DNA of 64,000 nucleotides from Aggregatilinea lenta (GTDB taxonomy: Bacteria; Chloroflexota; Anaerolineae; Aggregatilineales; Aggregatilineaceae): assembly GCF_003569045.1 (NCBI RefSeq), contig NZ_BFCB01000004.1, positions 399,245 through 463,244 on the forward strand. The letters are read 5' to 3'. Positions 43,761 through 54,241 of the stretch are shown one piece after another. Position 1 is the stretch's first letter, and the number at the start of each line of letters is the position of its first letter. The translations under genes were made by a program, and so were the position numbers. The notes under the pieces are model-generated. The model had not been told where the DNA came from and ran no database searches. It was given only the letters and a program-made list of their open reading frames with translations.

Positions 43761-44251
43761 GATATCCCATCAACTTCTGCCAGGTGTGTGGCGGTCCAAT
43801 GAGCGACCGGCTCGCCTACGGCAAAACACGCCGCGTGTGTTCGACGTGCGGATTCATCTACTTCGAAGACCCGAAGGTCGCCGTCGCCGTGTTCATCGAG
43901 CACGAGGACCGCATTCTGCTCGTGCGCCGGGCCAACAACCCGGAACGCGGCAAATGGGCGCTGCCCGCTGGCTACATGGATGCAGGTGAAGACCCGCGCG
44001 AAGCTGCGGCGCGCGAAGTCCGGGAAGAAACGGGGCTGGAAGTGGAAATTCTGACCCTGGCGCAGGTGATGGGACCGAACGAATTCGGCACGTCGCTGAT
44101 CCTGATCTACACGGCACGTGCGACGGGCGGCGATGCCTGCCCGCAGGACGACGTGGACGCGCTGTGCTGGCTTGGCCGCGCGGACAACCCGCCCGATCTG
44201 GCCTTCGACAGCACGCGCGTGATGATCGCCGCGTGGAAAAACGGCGCTTAA
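43757..44251 (+). CDS. Nudix hydrolase with N-terminal zinc ribbon
   Basis: The 164-residue protein has a zinc ribbon (CQVCGG ... CSTCGF, residues about 8-32) and a Nudix box GYMDAGEDPREAAAREVREE TGLE. It hydrolyses a nucleoside diphosphate derivative, for example NADH, ADP-ribose or a damaged nucleotide; zinc-ribbon Nudix proteins often act on NAD(H). It starts ATGA, overlapping the anti-sigma-like gene by 4 bases, so it belongs to the sigma operon. Confidence 0.94.
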   Translation: MRYPINFCQVCGGPMSDRLAYGKTRRVCSTCGFIYFEDPKVAVAVFIEHEDRILLVRRANNPERGKWALPAGYMDAGEDPREAAAREVREETGLEVEILTLAQVMGPNEFGTSLILIYTARATGGDACPQDDVDALCWLGRADNPPDLAFDSTRVMIAAWKNGA

Positions 44252-45171
44252 GCGGACGTCTCGTCGCGGCTGCCCACCTGGCTCAGCGCAGCGATCCACT
44301 CCGGCGTGAGGCGCAGCCGCCAGTAGAGGCGCATCAAGCCCGGCGCGTAGCGCTCAACCAGCACCGCGAGCTTCTCCATCGCCCCGCCCATCACGATCTC
44401 CTGCTCGCCACGCAGCAGCCCCAGGAGCGTGCGCTCGGCGACTTCGTCCGGGTGCTCGATGCGGTAGCCCTGGCGCTCCAGGTAATCCTCAACTTCGGGC
44501 GTCAGCAGATCGGTGTGCGTCCAGCCCGGCAGCACCAACAGCGCGTGCACGCCCGTGCCGTCCATTTCGCGTCGCAGCGCATCCGTGAAGGACGCCAGCC
44601 CGGCCTTGGCCGCCACGAACGAGGTGAACAGCGGCGCTGGCACGCGGCTGAACCCGGCGGACCCCACATTGACAATCGTGCCGTGGCGCGCCTCCAGCAT
44701 TGACGGCAGCACGAGCTGCGTCAGCCGCACCGGCGCCCACAGGTCCACGTCGATCAGGCGGCGCACGGCGTCAGGGTCCTGATCCTGCAAATATCCCGCC
44801 ACCGACAGCCCGGCGTTGTTGACCAGGATGTCGATGCGGCCAAACGTGGCGATCGCCAGTTCGACGGCGTGCTCCATCTGCTGCGGATCGGTCAGATCAG
44901 TGGGAATCACCAGCACAGCAGTCGTATAGGGCTCGACTTCGCGGCGCACCGCTTCAAGTTGTTCCACCGTGCGCGCGACGAGCACCAGCCGTGCGCCCCG
45001 GCGCGCAAACGCGAACGCCATCGCGCGCCCGATGCCCGACGACGCCCCGGTGACCATCACCACCTCGCCATCCAGCACCAGCGGCGAGTGACGCGGGCCG
45101 AAGTAGCGCAGCAGCCAGTACAGCCCTCCGGCGGCGAGGCCGGTCCAGATCAAGCGATCGCTGCGTTTCAT
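44248..45171 (-). CDS. Short-chain dehydrogenase/reductase
   Basis: The 307-residue protein has an N-terminal hydrophobic segment, the NAD(P) motif TGASSGIG, NNAGLSVAGY and the catalytic YxxxK-type region TSFVAAKAGLASFTDALR. In that region the usual Tyr is replaced by Phe (SFVAAK), which is unusual, while Ser of the triad is present in NVGSAGFSRV. The substrate is unknown. AAGGAG lies 7 bases before the ATG, which overlaps the methyltransferase stop (ATGA). The tail has a membrane-amphipathic region as in retinol-dehydrogenase-like SDRs. Confidence 0.85.
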   Translation of the reverse strand: MKRSDRLIWTGLAAGGLYWLLRYFGPRHSPLVLDGEVVMVTGASSGIGRAMAFAFARRGARLVLVARTVEQLEAVRREVEPYTTAVLVIPTDLTDPQQMEHAVELAIATFGRIDILVNNAGLSVAGYLQDQDPDAVRRLIDVDLWAPVRLTQLVLPSMLEARHGTIVNVGSAGFSRVPAPLFTSFVAAKAGLASFTDALRREMDGTGVHALLVLPGWTHTDLLTPEVEDYLERQGYRIEHPDEVAERTLLGLLRGEQEIVMGGAMEKLAVLVERYAPGLMRLYWRLRLTPEWIAALSQVGSRDETSA

Positions 45172-45962
45172 GCGCTGCTCCTTCGTGTCTCCGCCACCTT
45201 ACGCGCAATGCCGACCTGATTGACGCCCATCGACAGCGGGATCATCGTCGTCCGCGTGACGACCTGCGCCAGCGACGGAATACCCAGCACCGCGAACTGC
45301 GCCATCTTCGGGATGACCGGGAAGTACGGCACGTCCCACAACCCGTCGCCGAAGTGCTGTAGCATCTGGAAGTTATTCTCCGCGCACCACGCGCGCCACT
45401 GGTCCGGTGGCTGCACGTTGATATGCGTCGGGTCCTTGCCAATGGCGTCCGTCTGCGGGTCCTTGAAGCGGCGCAGACTGTAGCCAGGGTTCGGCGTCGC
45501 AAATAGGAACAGGCCGTCCTGGCGCAGAATCCGGTTGACCTGCGCGATGGTGCCTGCCGGGTCAGCCAGATGCTCGACGAGGTGCAACGCCACCACGACG
45601 CTGAACTCGCCATCGCCGAAGCGCGACAGGTCATCTGCGTCCATCACGTAGCCCTGAGCCTTAGGCGCGTTCACGTGGAGCTGCTCGATGCTGTACTCCG
45701 CGATGTCGATGCCCACACAGGCCAAGTCGTCTTCCAGCAGGCCGAGCAGATGTCCCAGCCCACAGCCCATTTCGAGCAGCTTACCGCCGCCGGGCGGCGC
45801 GTAGCGCCTCACCAGCGCCGCATAATAGCGCCGCGCAAACCAGTACATGCTGAACCGCCCCAGCGGGCGATCGGCGTAGTTGTAGCTTTCGAAATAGTGC
45901 TGCCCATACTCGTGGACCGGCACTTCCTTGACCGCGTTCGTTGTGGACTTTTGCTCGCTCAC
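45168..45962 (-). CDS. SAM-dependent methyltransferase
   Basis: The 264-residue class I methyltransferase has motif I KLLEMGCGLGHLLGLLE, an acidic motif II VGIDIAEYSIEQLHV, and VVALHLVEHLADPAGTIAQV. It resembles Methyltransf_11/UbiE-like proteins acting on small molecules or glycans. It starts with GTG (45962), with AAGG about 9 bases upstream. It overlaps the SDR gene and lies next to a small protein in the same direction. Confidence 0.88.
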   Translation of the reverse strand: MSEQKSTTNAVKEVPVHEYGQHYFESYNYADRPLGRFSMYWFARRYYAALVRRYAPPGGGKLLEMGCGLGHLLGLLEDDLACVGIDIAEYSIEQLHVNAPKAQGYVMDADDLSRFGDGEFSVVVALHLVEHLADPAGTIAQVNRILRQDGLFLFATPNPGYSLRRFKDPQTDAIGKDPTHINVQPPDQWRAWCAENNFQMLQHFGDGLWDVPYFPVIPKMAQFAVLGIPSLAQVVTRTTMIPLSMGVNQVGIARKVAETRRSSA

Positions 45963-45981
45963 CGGATATTTACCTTAGCAG

Positions 45982-46410
45982 TTAGTCGTCTGTCCCTAGA
46001 ATAAATACACCCTGTTCGTAAAATCCCTCACCATCAACCTGGATCAACCCGTCGCTCAGCGCGTAGCAACCGGTGATCGTCTCGCCTACGATCGTCTCGT
46101 CGGCCAGGGTCCAGCCTTGCAGCGCCACCACGGCTTGCGACCGCGCCAGCCGGTCCAGCACGTAGGGCGAGGCCGGGCGCTGTGCCCGGCTGACCGCTTC
46201 GATGAAGGTCAGAATCTCCTGGCGGATGATCTCGTCGCGGGCCGTGTTGAGGATAACGTGCAGGGAGGCCAGCACCGGGTCGTCGAAGACCTCAAACCGG
46301 TTGGTTCCCAGTGGGCGCACATAGTGATGCCGCTCCGCGAGCCACACCTGGAGCTGCATCGTCGAGGCAAGTGGGGCCAATGAGAAGAACCGGATATAGT
46401 AACCGTTCAT
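45982..46410 (-). CDS. Hypothetical protein of the sugar/lipid gene neighbourhood
   Basis: The 142-residue soluble protein has a mixed pattern MNGYYIRFFSLAPLASTMQL then EVFDDPVLASLHVILNTARD. There is no signal or membrane segment. Not recognised. GGAG lies 5 bases before the ATG at 46410. It precedes the methyltransferase gene by 19 bases, so the three genes (this, methyltransferase, SDR) probably share a transcript. Confidence 0.72.
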   Translation of the reverse strand: MNGYYIRFFSLAPLASTMQLQVWLAERHHYVRPLGTNRFEVFDDPVLASLHVILNTARDEIIRQEILTFIEAVSRAQRPASPYVLDRLARSQAVVALQGWTLADETIVGETITGCYALSDGLIQVDGEGFYEQGVFILGTDD

Positions 46411-46469
46411 ACTCTCCAATTGTAACCGCAAGCCAGCGCGCCGGGCAATCATCCAGTAGCCGGACGATC

Positions 46470-46498
46470 AAAAAAAGGCAGCCGGGTGGCTGCCTTTT
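46470..46498 (-). terminator. Rho-independent terminator ending the nuo operon
   Basis: AAAAGGCAGCC (46473-46483) pairs with GGCTGCCTTTT (46488-46498) around GGGT. On the minus strand the hairpin is followed by TTTTTTTGATC. It lies 178 bases past the nuoN stop, with repeat palindromes in between. Confidence 0.88.
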
Positions 46499-46559
46499 GA
46501 GTGTACATGTTCGCGGAGCGCGCCAGTACAGCGCCGCAGAATTAAGCCGGTGGTTTTTC

Positions 46560-46640
46560 GTAGGGGCGATGCTTGCATCGCTCGTTTGTTTGTAGGGGCC
46601 ATTCATGAATTGCCCCTACCGGGTAGAGCAAGCTTTACCC
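46560..46640. repeat. Composite palindromic repeat element
   Basis: Three adjacent palindromes: GCGATGC-TT-GCATCGC (46566-46581), GTAGGGGC...GCCCCTAC with inner ATTCATGAAT (46592-46619), and GGGTAGAGC...GCTTTACCC (46621-46640). Two copies of GTAGGGGC begin units. This pattern is known from dispersed repeats in many bacterial genomes. It lies in the 266-base non-coding region between nuoN and the preceding gene. Confidence 0.6.
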
Positions 46641-46675
46641 TTACGCAACCAGAGACGTGTTTACGCCCCGATGTA

Positions 46676-48190
46676 CTAGCCCCCAAACGCCAGCGTGATG
46701 CCTTTCGCCATCTCCGTGGCGAGGTAGGGGATCACGCCGATCAGCAGCGTGCCTGCTGCCGAAATGCCAATCGCCCACGCCAGCGGCCAGGGCGTCGAGG
46801 CGTTGCTCTCGCCTTCCTCGAAGTACATCGCCCACACGATGCGCAGATAGTAGTACGCCGACACGGCGCTGGTCAGCACGCCGACCAGGGCCACACCCAT
46901 CAGATCCGCGGAGATGGCCGAGCGGAACACGAACCACTTCCCCATGAACCCGGCGGTCAGCGGGATACCCGTCAGGCTGAACATGAACAGCGCCATCGCC
47001 GCTGCCAACGCCGGGCGCGAGCGCGACAAACCGCGAATCGCGTCGAGGCCGGTGTTCGTCGCGTCGTTGTGCTCCACCGCGATCACCACGGCAAACGCAC
47101 CCACGTTTGTGAAGGTATACGCCAGCAGGTAGATCAGGATCGCCTGCACCGCTTCCGGCCCCTCGCCCGGCAGGCCCGCCGCTGCAACGGCGATCAGGAT
47201 GTAACCTGCATGTGCGATGCTGGAATAAGCCAGCAGGCGCTTCAGGTCGCTCTGCGCGATTGCGACGATGTTGCCCAACAGCATGGTCAGGATCGCGAGC
47301 AGCCAGACGGTGCTCTGCCACGCGGCTGCGTCGCCCGCCTCCAGCATGAAGTTCGGCACGCCGCCCACCAACACACGCAGCAGCCCGGCGAACCCGCCGA
47401 CCTTCGCCGCCACGCTCATAAATGCCACAACCGAAGTCGGCGCGCCCTGATACACGTCCGGGGTCCACATGTGGAACGGCACCGCCGCCACTTTGAATCC
47501 CAGTCCGACCAGCACCAGCCCGACCCCGGCCAGCAGCAGATAGCGCGTGTTGTCGCTGTCGGCCACGATCTGATCGACCGCCTGCCAGATACCTTGCAGG
47601 CTGGTGGTGCCCGTTGCGCCATACACCAGCGCGATGCCGTACACCAGAAAACTCGATGCAAACGCGCCCAGCAGAAAGTACTTCATGGCGCTTTCTTCGG
47701 ACTGCGCCTGGTCGCGGCGGAACCCGCTCAGGATATACAGCGGGATCGACAGCAGTTCCAATGCGATAAAGATAACCGTCAGGTCGCCCGCTGCGCCCAT
47801 GAACATCACGCCGCTGGTCACGAACAGCAGCAGGACGTAATATTCACCGCGCTGGATCCCCGTGCGTTGCAAGTAGTCGTACGCCACCATGACGCCGAGC
47901 AGCGCCGTGACCAGCGCGATCACGTTCACCATGTCCGTGAAGTGATCCGCGATGAACATGCCTTGCATCACTGGACCGCTGCCGCTGTAGTCGATCACAT
48001 CCGTCAGCGACAGCAGCGAAAGCACCAGCGACAGGCCGATGCCCACCGCGGCCAGTCCTGCCGTGATCGACTTGCGTTCCTGCGGGATGAACAGGTCCGC
48101 GACCAGCAGGAGACACGCTCCGATCACCAGTGTGAGCACCGGCAGCGTCGCCCAAACGTTGAGATCCCCTATGTCAGGAACTTGAAACAT
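46676..48190 (-). CDS. nuoN: NADH-quinone oxidoreductase subunit N
   Basis: The 504-residue protein is an antiporter-like complex I subunit with about 14 helices. It has conserved acidic and lysine residues in ISVQELLSIPLYILSGFRRD-like and AAVPFHMWTPDVYQGAPTSV segments (AALELLSIPLYILSGFRRDQ here). It is the last gene of the nuo operon, 14 bases after nuoM, and completes the set A-N. It translocates protons in the membrane arm. Confidence 0.96.
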   Translation of the reverse strand: MFQVPDIGDLNVWATLPVLTLVIGACLLLVADLFIPQERKSITAGLAAVGIGLSLVLSLLSLTDVIDYSGSGPVMQGMFIADHFTDMVNVIALVTALLGVMVAYDYLQRTGIQRGEYYVLLLFVTSGVMFMGAAGDLTVIFIALELLSIPLYILSGFRRDQAQSEESAMKYFLLGAFASSFLVYGIALVYGATGTTSLQGIWQAVDQIVADSDNTRYLLLAGVGLVLVGLGFKVAAVPFHMWTPDVYQGAPTSVVAFMSVAAKVGGFAGLLRVLVGGVPNFMLEAGDAAAWQSTVWLLAILTMLLGNIVAIAQSDLKRLLAYSSIAHAGYILIAVAAAGLPGEGPEAVQAILIYLLAYTFTNVGAFAVVIAVEHNDATNTGLDAIRGLSRSRPALAAAMALFMFSLTGIPLTAGFMGKWFVFRSAISADLMGVALVGVLTSAVSAYYYLRIVWAMYFEEGESNASTPWPLAWAIGISAAGTLLIGVIPYLATEMAKGITLAFGG

Positions 48191-48203
48191 CGAGTGTCAC
48201 CAC

Positions 48204-49727
48204 CTATCGACCTGCGACTGCCGTAGCCGTGGCGCCGATCTGCTCGACCAGATGCGCCACGGACGTATCCATCAGGTGGAAGAACAGGCCCGCCTGCAGC
48301 CCGATCACGAAGACCATGATCAGGATGGGGACCAGCGACCACAGTTCCTGCCAGTTCAGATCGGGCAGAGTCTTGTTTTCGTCTTTCGTGACCGCGCCCA
48401 TGAAGACGGTGTTGAACATGTACAGCATGTACACCGCCGCGAGGATGACGCCCAGCGCCGCCAGCGCTGTGAAGACCATGCTCAGCACGTCAGAGCCAGC
48501 CGATCCCAGCAGGATCGTGAACTCGCCCACGAAGCCGTTCAACCCCGGTAGGCCCATGCTCGACAGCACGATCACCAGGGCGATGCCGCTGTAGAGCGGC
48601 ATGACCTTCCAGATCCCGCCGAAGGCGTCGAGCATACGCGTATGACGGCGCTCGTACAGTACGCCGACCAGCAAGAACAGGCCGCCCGTGCTGATGCCGT
48701 GGTTCACCATCTGCAGGATGCCGCCCTCGATGCCCGCCGAGTTCAGCGCGAAGATACCGAGCATCACGAAGCCGAGGTGGCTTATCGACGAATAGGCGAC
48801 CAGTTTCTTGATGTTATCCTGCCCGTAGCTCACCCACGCCCCGTAGATGATGCCGATGACGGCCAACGTCGCGATGTAGGGCGCGAAGTGGCGGCTTGCC
48901 TCCGGGAACAGCGGCAGGTTGAAGCGCACGAAGCCGTAGGTGCCCATCTTCAGCATGACGCCCGCCAGGATGACCGACCCGGCCGTCGGTGCCTGCACGT
49001 GCGCATCCGGCAGCCACGAGTGCAGCGGCCACATGGGGACTTTCACCGCAAACGCGACGGCAAACGCCAGGAACAGCCAGCGCGCGGTGTTGGTGTCGAG
49101 CACCAGTGAGCCATTCCGTATCTGATCCACGATGTCCGGCACGGCAAACGTGCCCGCCTTGTTACCCAGCCACAGGATCGCCAGCAGCATGATCAGACTG
49201 CCTGCCATCGTGTACAGGAAGAACTTGATCGCCGCGTAGATGCGGTTCTCACTGCCCCAGATGCCGATGAGGAAATACATCGGGATCAGCGACACTTCCC
49301 AGAACACGTAGAACAGGAAGAGGTCCTGCGCGATGAACACGCCCATCATGGCCCACTCGATCATGAGCATGAAGCTGTAGTACAGCCGCACGCGCTCTTT
49401 GATCGCGTTGAACGACGACAGAATCGCAATGGGCATGATGAACGTCGTCAGCAGCAGCAGCCAGATGCTGATGCCGTCCACACCCACGTAGAAACTGATC
49501 GAGAACGTGTCGCTCGTGATCCAGTCCCAGCGATTCGTCATTTGCAGTCCTGCCACGCCGCTGTCAAATTCACGCAGCACCAGCAGGGACAGGGCAAACG
49601 TGACCAGTGAGAAAGTCAGCGCGGTCCAACGAATGGCCTGATCACTCAGCGTGCGAAGAAATAGCAGCGCTGCTACCCCAACGACGGGGAGCATAAAAAC
49701 CACAGTGACCAAAGAGATGTCATCCAT
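48204..49727 (-). CDS. nuoM: NADH-quinone oxidoreductase subunit M
   Basis: The 507-residue proton-channel subunit has about 14 helices and the family motifs WEVSLIPMYFLIGIWGSENR and WPLHSWLPDAHVQAPTAGSV (the conserved KxxxWLPDAH helix). It sits between nuoL and nuoN with gaps of 20 and 14 bases. Length is normal. Confidence 0.97.
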   Translation of the reverse strand: MDDISLVTVVFMLPVVGVAALLFLRTLSDQAIRWTALTFSLVTFALSLLVLREFDSGVAGLQMTNRWDWITSDTFSISFYVGVDGISIWLLLLTTFIMPIAILSSFNAIKERVRLYYSFMLMIEWAMMGVFIAQDLFLFYVFWEVSLIPMYFLIGIWGSENRIYAAIKFFLYTMAGSLIMLLAILWLGNKAGTFAVPDIVDQIRNGSLVLDTNTARWLFLAFAVAFAVKVPMWPLHSWLPDAHVQAPTAGSVILAGVMLKMGTYGFVRFNLPLFPEASRHFAPYIATLAVIGIIYGAWVSYGQDNIKKLVAYSSISHLGFVMLGIFALNSAGIEGGILQMVNHGISTGGLFLLVGVLYERRHTRMLDAFGGIWKVMPLYSGIALVIVLSSMGLPGLNGFVGEFTILLGSAGSDVLSMVFTALAALGVILAAVYMLYMFNTVFMGAVTKDENKTLPDLNWQELWSLVPILIMVFVIGLQAGLFFHLMDTSVAHLVEQIGATATAVAGR

Positions 49728-49746
49728 AGGTGTTTCGGTCCTTGTG

Positions 49747-52041
<2,295 letters not shown>

Positions 52042-52085
52042 GAATGCCCCTATCGATGGGTCCTTCCAACGACAAGCATGGCCGG

Positions 52086-52400
52086 TCAGTCCCGGAAGAG
52101 ATGAAGCTCGTCGATGTCAATGCTCTTTTTCGTCTTGAAGATCGCAACGATCAGCGCCAGACCAACAGCAACTTCGGCAGCGGCAACCGTCATCACGAAG
52201 AAGACCATGAGCTGGCCGTCGCCATTCCCCCACTGGCGCGCAAATGCGGCCAACGCCAGATTCGCGGCATTGAGCATCAGCTCAACCGACATGAAAATCA
52301 GGATGGCGTTCCGGCGCAGCAGCACACCCATCGCGCCCATGACAAACAGGATCGCGCTGAGCAAAACATAGAGTTCGATAGATACGTCTGGTGCTCCCAT
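52086..52400 (-). CDS. nuoK: NADH-quinone oxidoreductase subunit K
   Basis: The 104-residue small membrane subunit has three helices and the conserved Glu residues in [20 protein letters not shown] and [19 protein letters not shown]. It is encoded between nuoJ (gap 25 bases) and nuoL (gap 44). It contributes to the E-channel proton path. Normal length. Confidence 0.97.
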   Translation of the reverse strand: MGAPDVSIELYVLLSAILFVMGAMGVLLRRNAILIFMSVELMLNAANLALAAFARQWGNGDGQLMVFFVMTVAAAEVAVGLALIVAIFKTKKSIDIDELHLFRD

Positions 52401-52425
52401 GAGGGTCCCCCTCTAAACGTGACGG

Positions 52426-53625
52426 CTACTTGCCGGATTCTTGCGTAGCCTGCTTGGTGACAGGCGCATAACTCCCGGTCGGGTTCGCCAGCCGGCGCTT
52501 GCCCTCGCGGCGAATCGGGGTCGAGTCATGCGTCAGCACCAGCGCGCCGATCATCGCTACCAGCAGCACGAGCGCCACCATCTCAAACGGCAGGACGTAG
52601 CGCCCGAACAGCAGTTGGCCGACGTGCGTCGGGCTGCCGAACCCGGCCAGCGTCTCACCTTCCAGCTCGATGACGCGGTTTTCCCAGGCGTTGCCGCTCT
52701 GCTGCGACGCCGTGAAGATCCACAGCATCGACTTACCCGCTTCCAGCGTCTCGTCGTGCAGCATCGCCAGATGCGTGTTGGTGTCGCCCGTCGGGAAGAC
52801 GCCAATCGAGCGCGTCCCGGCGCGAATGGCCACGCTCGGCATCACCTCGCCGTAGCCCAGGTCCTGAAACAGCAGTTCGTCCTGCGAGACGTCACGCACG
52901 TCCACCGGCGTGCCATCGGGCAATCCATTGACCGCCAGGACGCGCAGTTCGTTGCTGGCTGGGCGGGTCATATCTTCGACGGCAGCCACCAGTTCAGGCG
53001 ACTGCGTGGACGCGCCGATGGCCGTCACCGAGATAGCCTCGCCTGCACGCAGCTCGATGTCCTGCTGAACCACCGGCTCGGCGCTCTGCGGATCGTCGCC
53101 CGCGCTGTAGACGCTGACCGTCACCGTGCCTTCGTCCAGCGTCTCGAAGTCCGACGCCGCCTCAAAGCTGAGGCCGGTCGCCAGGACTTCGTCGCCCACG
53201 TAAACGTCGATATCGCCCAGTGCACTGGCGGCATTGACCGCACGCACGCGCGGCTGCGTCTCGTCACGTGGCGACAGCTCGACATCGCCGCGCACGATCG
53301 CGAGACTGGCGACCAGTAGAAAAGCCAGTGCCAGGATCACCGCCGCCGGAGTCATCCAGCGGAAGCGTGATTGCGCGCCTGCGACGACGCGCTCCGCCCC
53401 CAGCAGCATGATCACGAACAAAAACAAGACCATGATCGCGCCGGTATAGACGGTGATCTGGACCATCGCCAGAAACGGCGCGTTGAGCATCAGGAAGAAG
53501 AAGGCGATGCACGCAAAGTTCAAAATCAGGAACAGCGCGCTGTGCACCGCATTCTCGCTGAGCAGCATCATGGCTGCCGCTACAACGGCGATTGCGCCAA
53601 CGATAATAAAGAGGGTGAGTTCCAT
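52426..53625 (-). CDS. nuoJ: NADH-quinone oxidoreductase subunit J with two DUF4397-like insert domains
   Basis: At 399 residues it is about twice the usual NuoJ length. The NuoJ core is intact: helices at about 3-22, 27-47, 52-75 (VQITVYTGAIMVLFLFVIML, the conserved TM3), 90-111 and 344-365 (FGRYVLPFEMVALVLLVAMI, then GALVLTHD). Between helices 4 and 5 lie about 230 extra residues (112-343) with two repeats (126-205: VRAVNAASALGDIDVYVGDE ...; 227-305: LRVLAVNGLPDGTPVDVRDV ...), each matching the DUF4397 pattern (R-x-V-N-A..., then VDVYV, a hairpin and an AGxxxSV/TA end). By the positive-inside rule they face outside. Confidence 0.93.
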   Translation of the reverse strand: MELTLFIIVGAIAVVAAAMMLLSENAVHSALFLILNFACIAFFFLMLNAPFLAMVQITVYTGAIMVLFLFVIMLLGAERVVAGAQSRFRWMTPAAVILALAFLLVASLAIVRGDVELSPRDETQPRVRAVNAASALGDIDVYVGDEVLATGLSFEAASDFETLDEGTVTVSVYSAGDDPQSAEPVVQQDIELRAGEAISVTAIGASTQSPELVAAVEDMTRPASNELRVLAVNGLPDGTPVDVRDVSQDELLFQDLGYGEVMPSVAIRAGTRSIGVFPTGDTNTHLAMLHDETLEAGKSMLWIFTASQQSGNAWENRVIELEGETLAGFGSPTHVGQLLFGRYVLPFEMVALVLLVAMIGALVLTHDSTPIRREGKRRLANPTGSYAPVTKQATQESGK

Positions 53626-53724
53626 CTGTAATGCCGTCCTATGATAACGACCCGCTCAATCTCATGACCAGGACGATCCGTAACGGGAAGCCAGACTGGC
53701 TTGCCCGGCTTCCGTCTGTCACGC

Positions 53725-54219
53725 CTAAATTGGGTCTTTCATATCGGGAATTGACCGCGTGAACTTGCCCGGTTCGGTCGCTTGGGGCGTATCCGACGCG
53801 CCCGGTGCTGGTGGATCGATGAGCATGTCCTTCGTGTAGATCGCGTCGCGCCGGTCGTTGAAGCTCAAACGGTACTCGTGCTCCAACACAATCGCCTCGG
53901 TCGGGCAGGCATCTTCGCAGTAGCCGCAGAAGATGCAGCGCAGCATGTTGATCTCGTACGTCTTGGCATAGCGCTCGCCGGGGCTGTAGCGTTCGGCGTC
54001 GGTGTTCTCATCAGCTTCGACCCAGATCGCGTCCGCCGGGCAGGCCGCCGCGCACAACGCGCAGCCGATGCACTTCTCCAGGCCGTTGTCGTAGCGCTTC
54101 AGTGCGTGACGGCCCTTGAAGCGCTCGCGCACGGGGCGCTCCTGCTCAGGGTACTGAATGGTCACCTTCGGTTCGAAGGATTGCTTAAGCGTCGTGGCAA
54201 GTCCACGGATGATATTCAT
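53725..54219 (-). CDS. nuoI: NADH-quinone oxidoreductase subunit I
   Basis: The 164-residue protein carries two 4Fe-4S clusters: CIGCALCAAACP and CIFCGYCEDACP. An amphipathic N-terminus binds it to the membrane. It relays electrons between NuoG/F and NuoB near quinone. AGGTGA lies 7 bases before the ATG at 54219, so the upstream in-frame start is rejected. A 99-base gap follows before nuoJ. Confidence 0.97.
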   Translation of the reverse strand: MNIIRGLATTLKQSFEPKVTIQYPEQERPVRERFKGRHALKRYDNGLEKCIGCALCAAACPADAIWVEADENTDAERYSPGERYAKTYEINMLRCIFCGYCEDACPTEAIVLEHEYRLSFNDRRDAIYTKDMLIDPPAPGASDTPQATEPGKFTRSIPDMKDPI

Positions 54220-54241
54220 TCGACAGTCACCTGTACCATAC

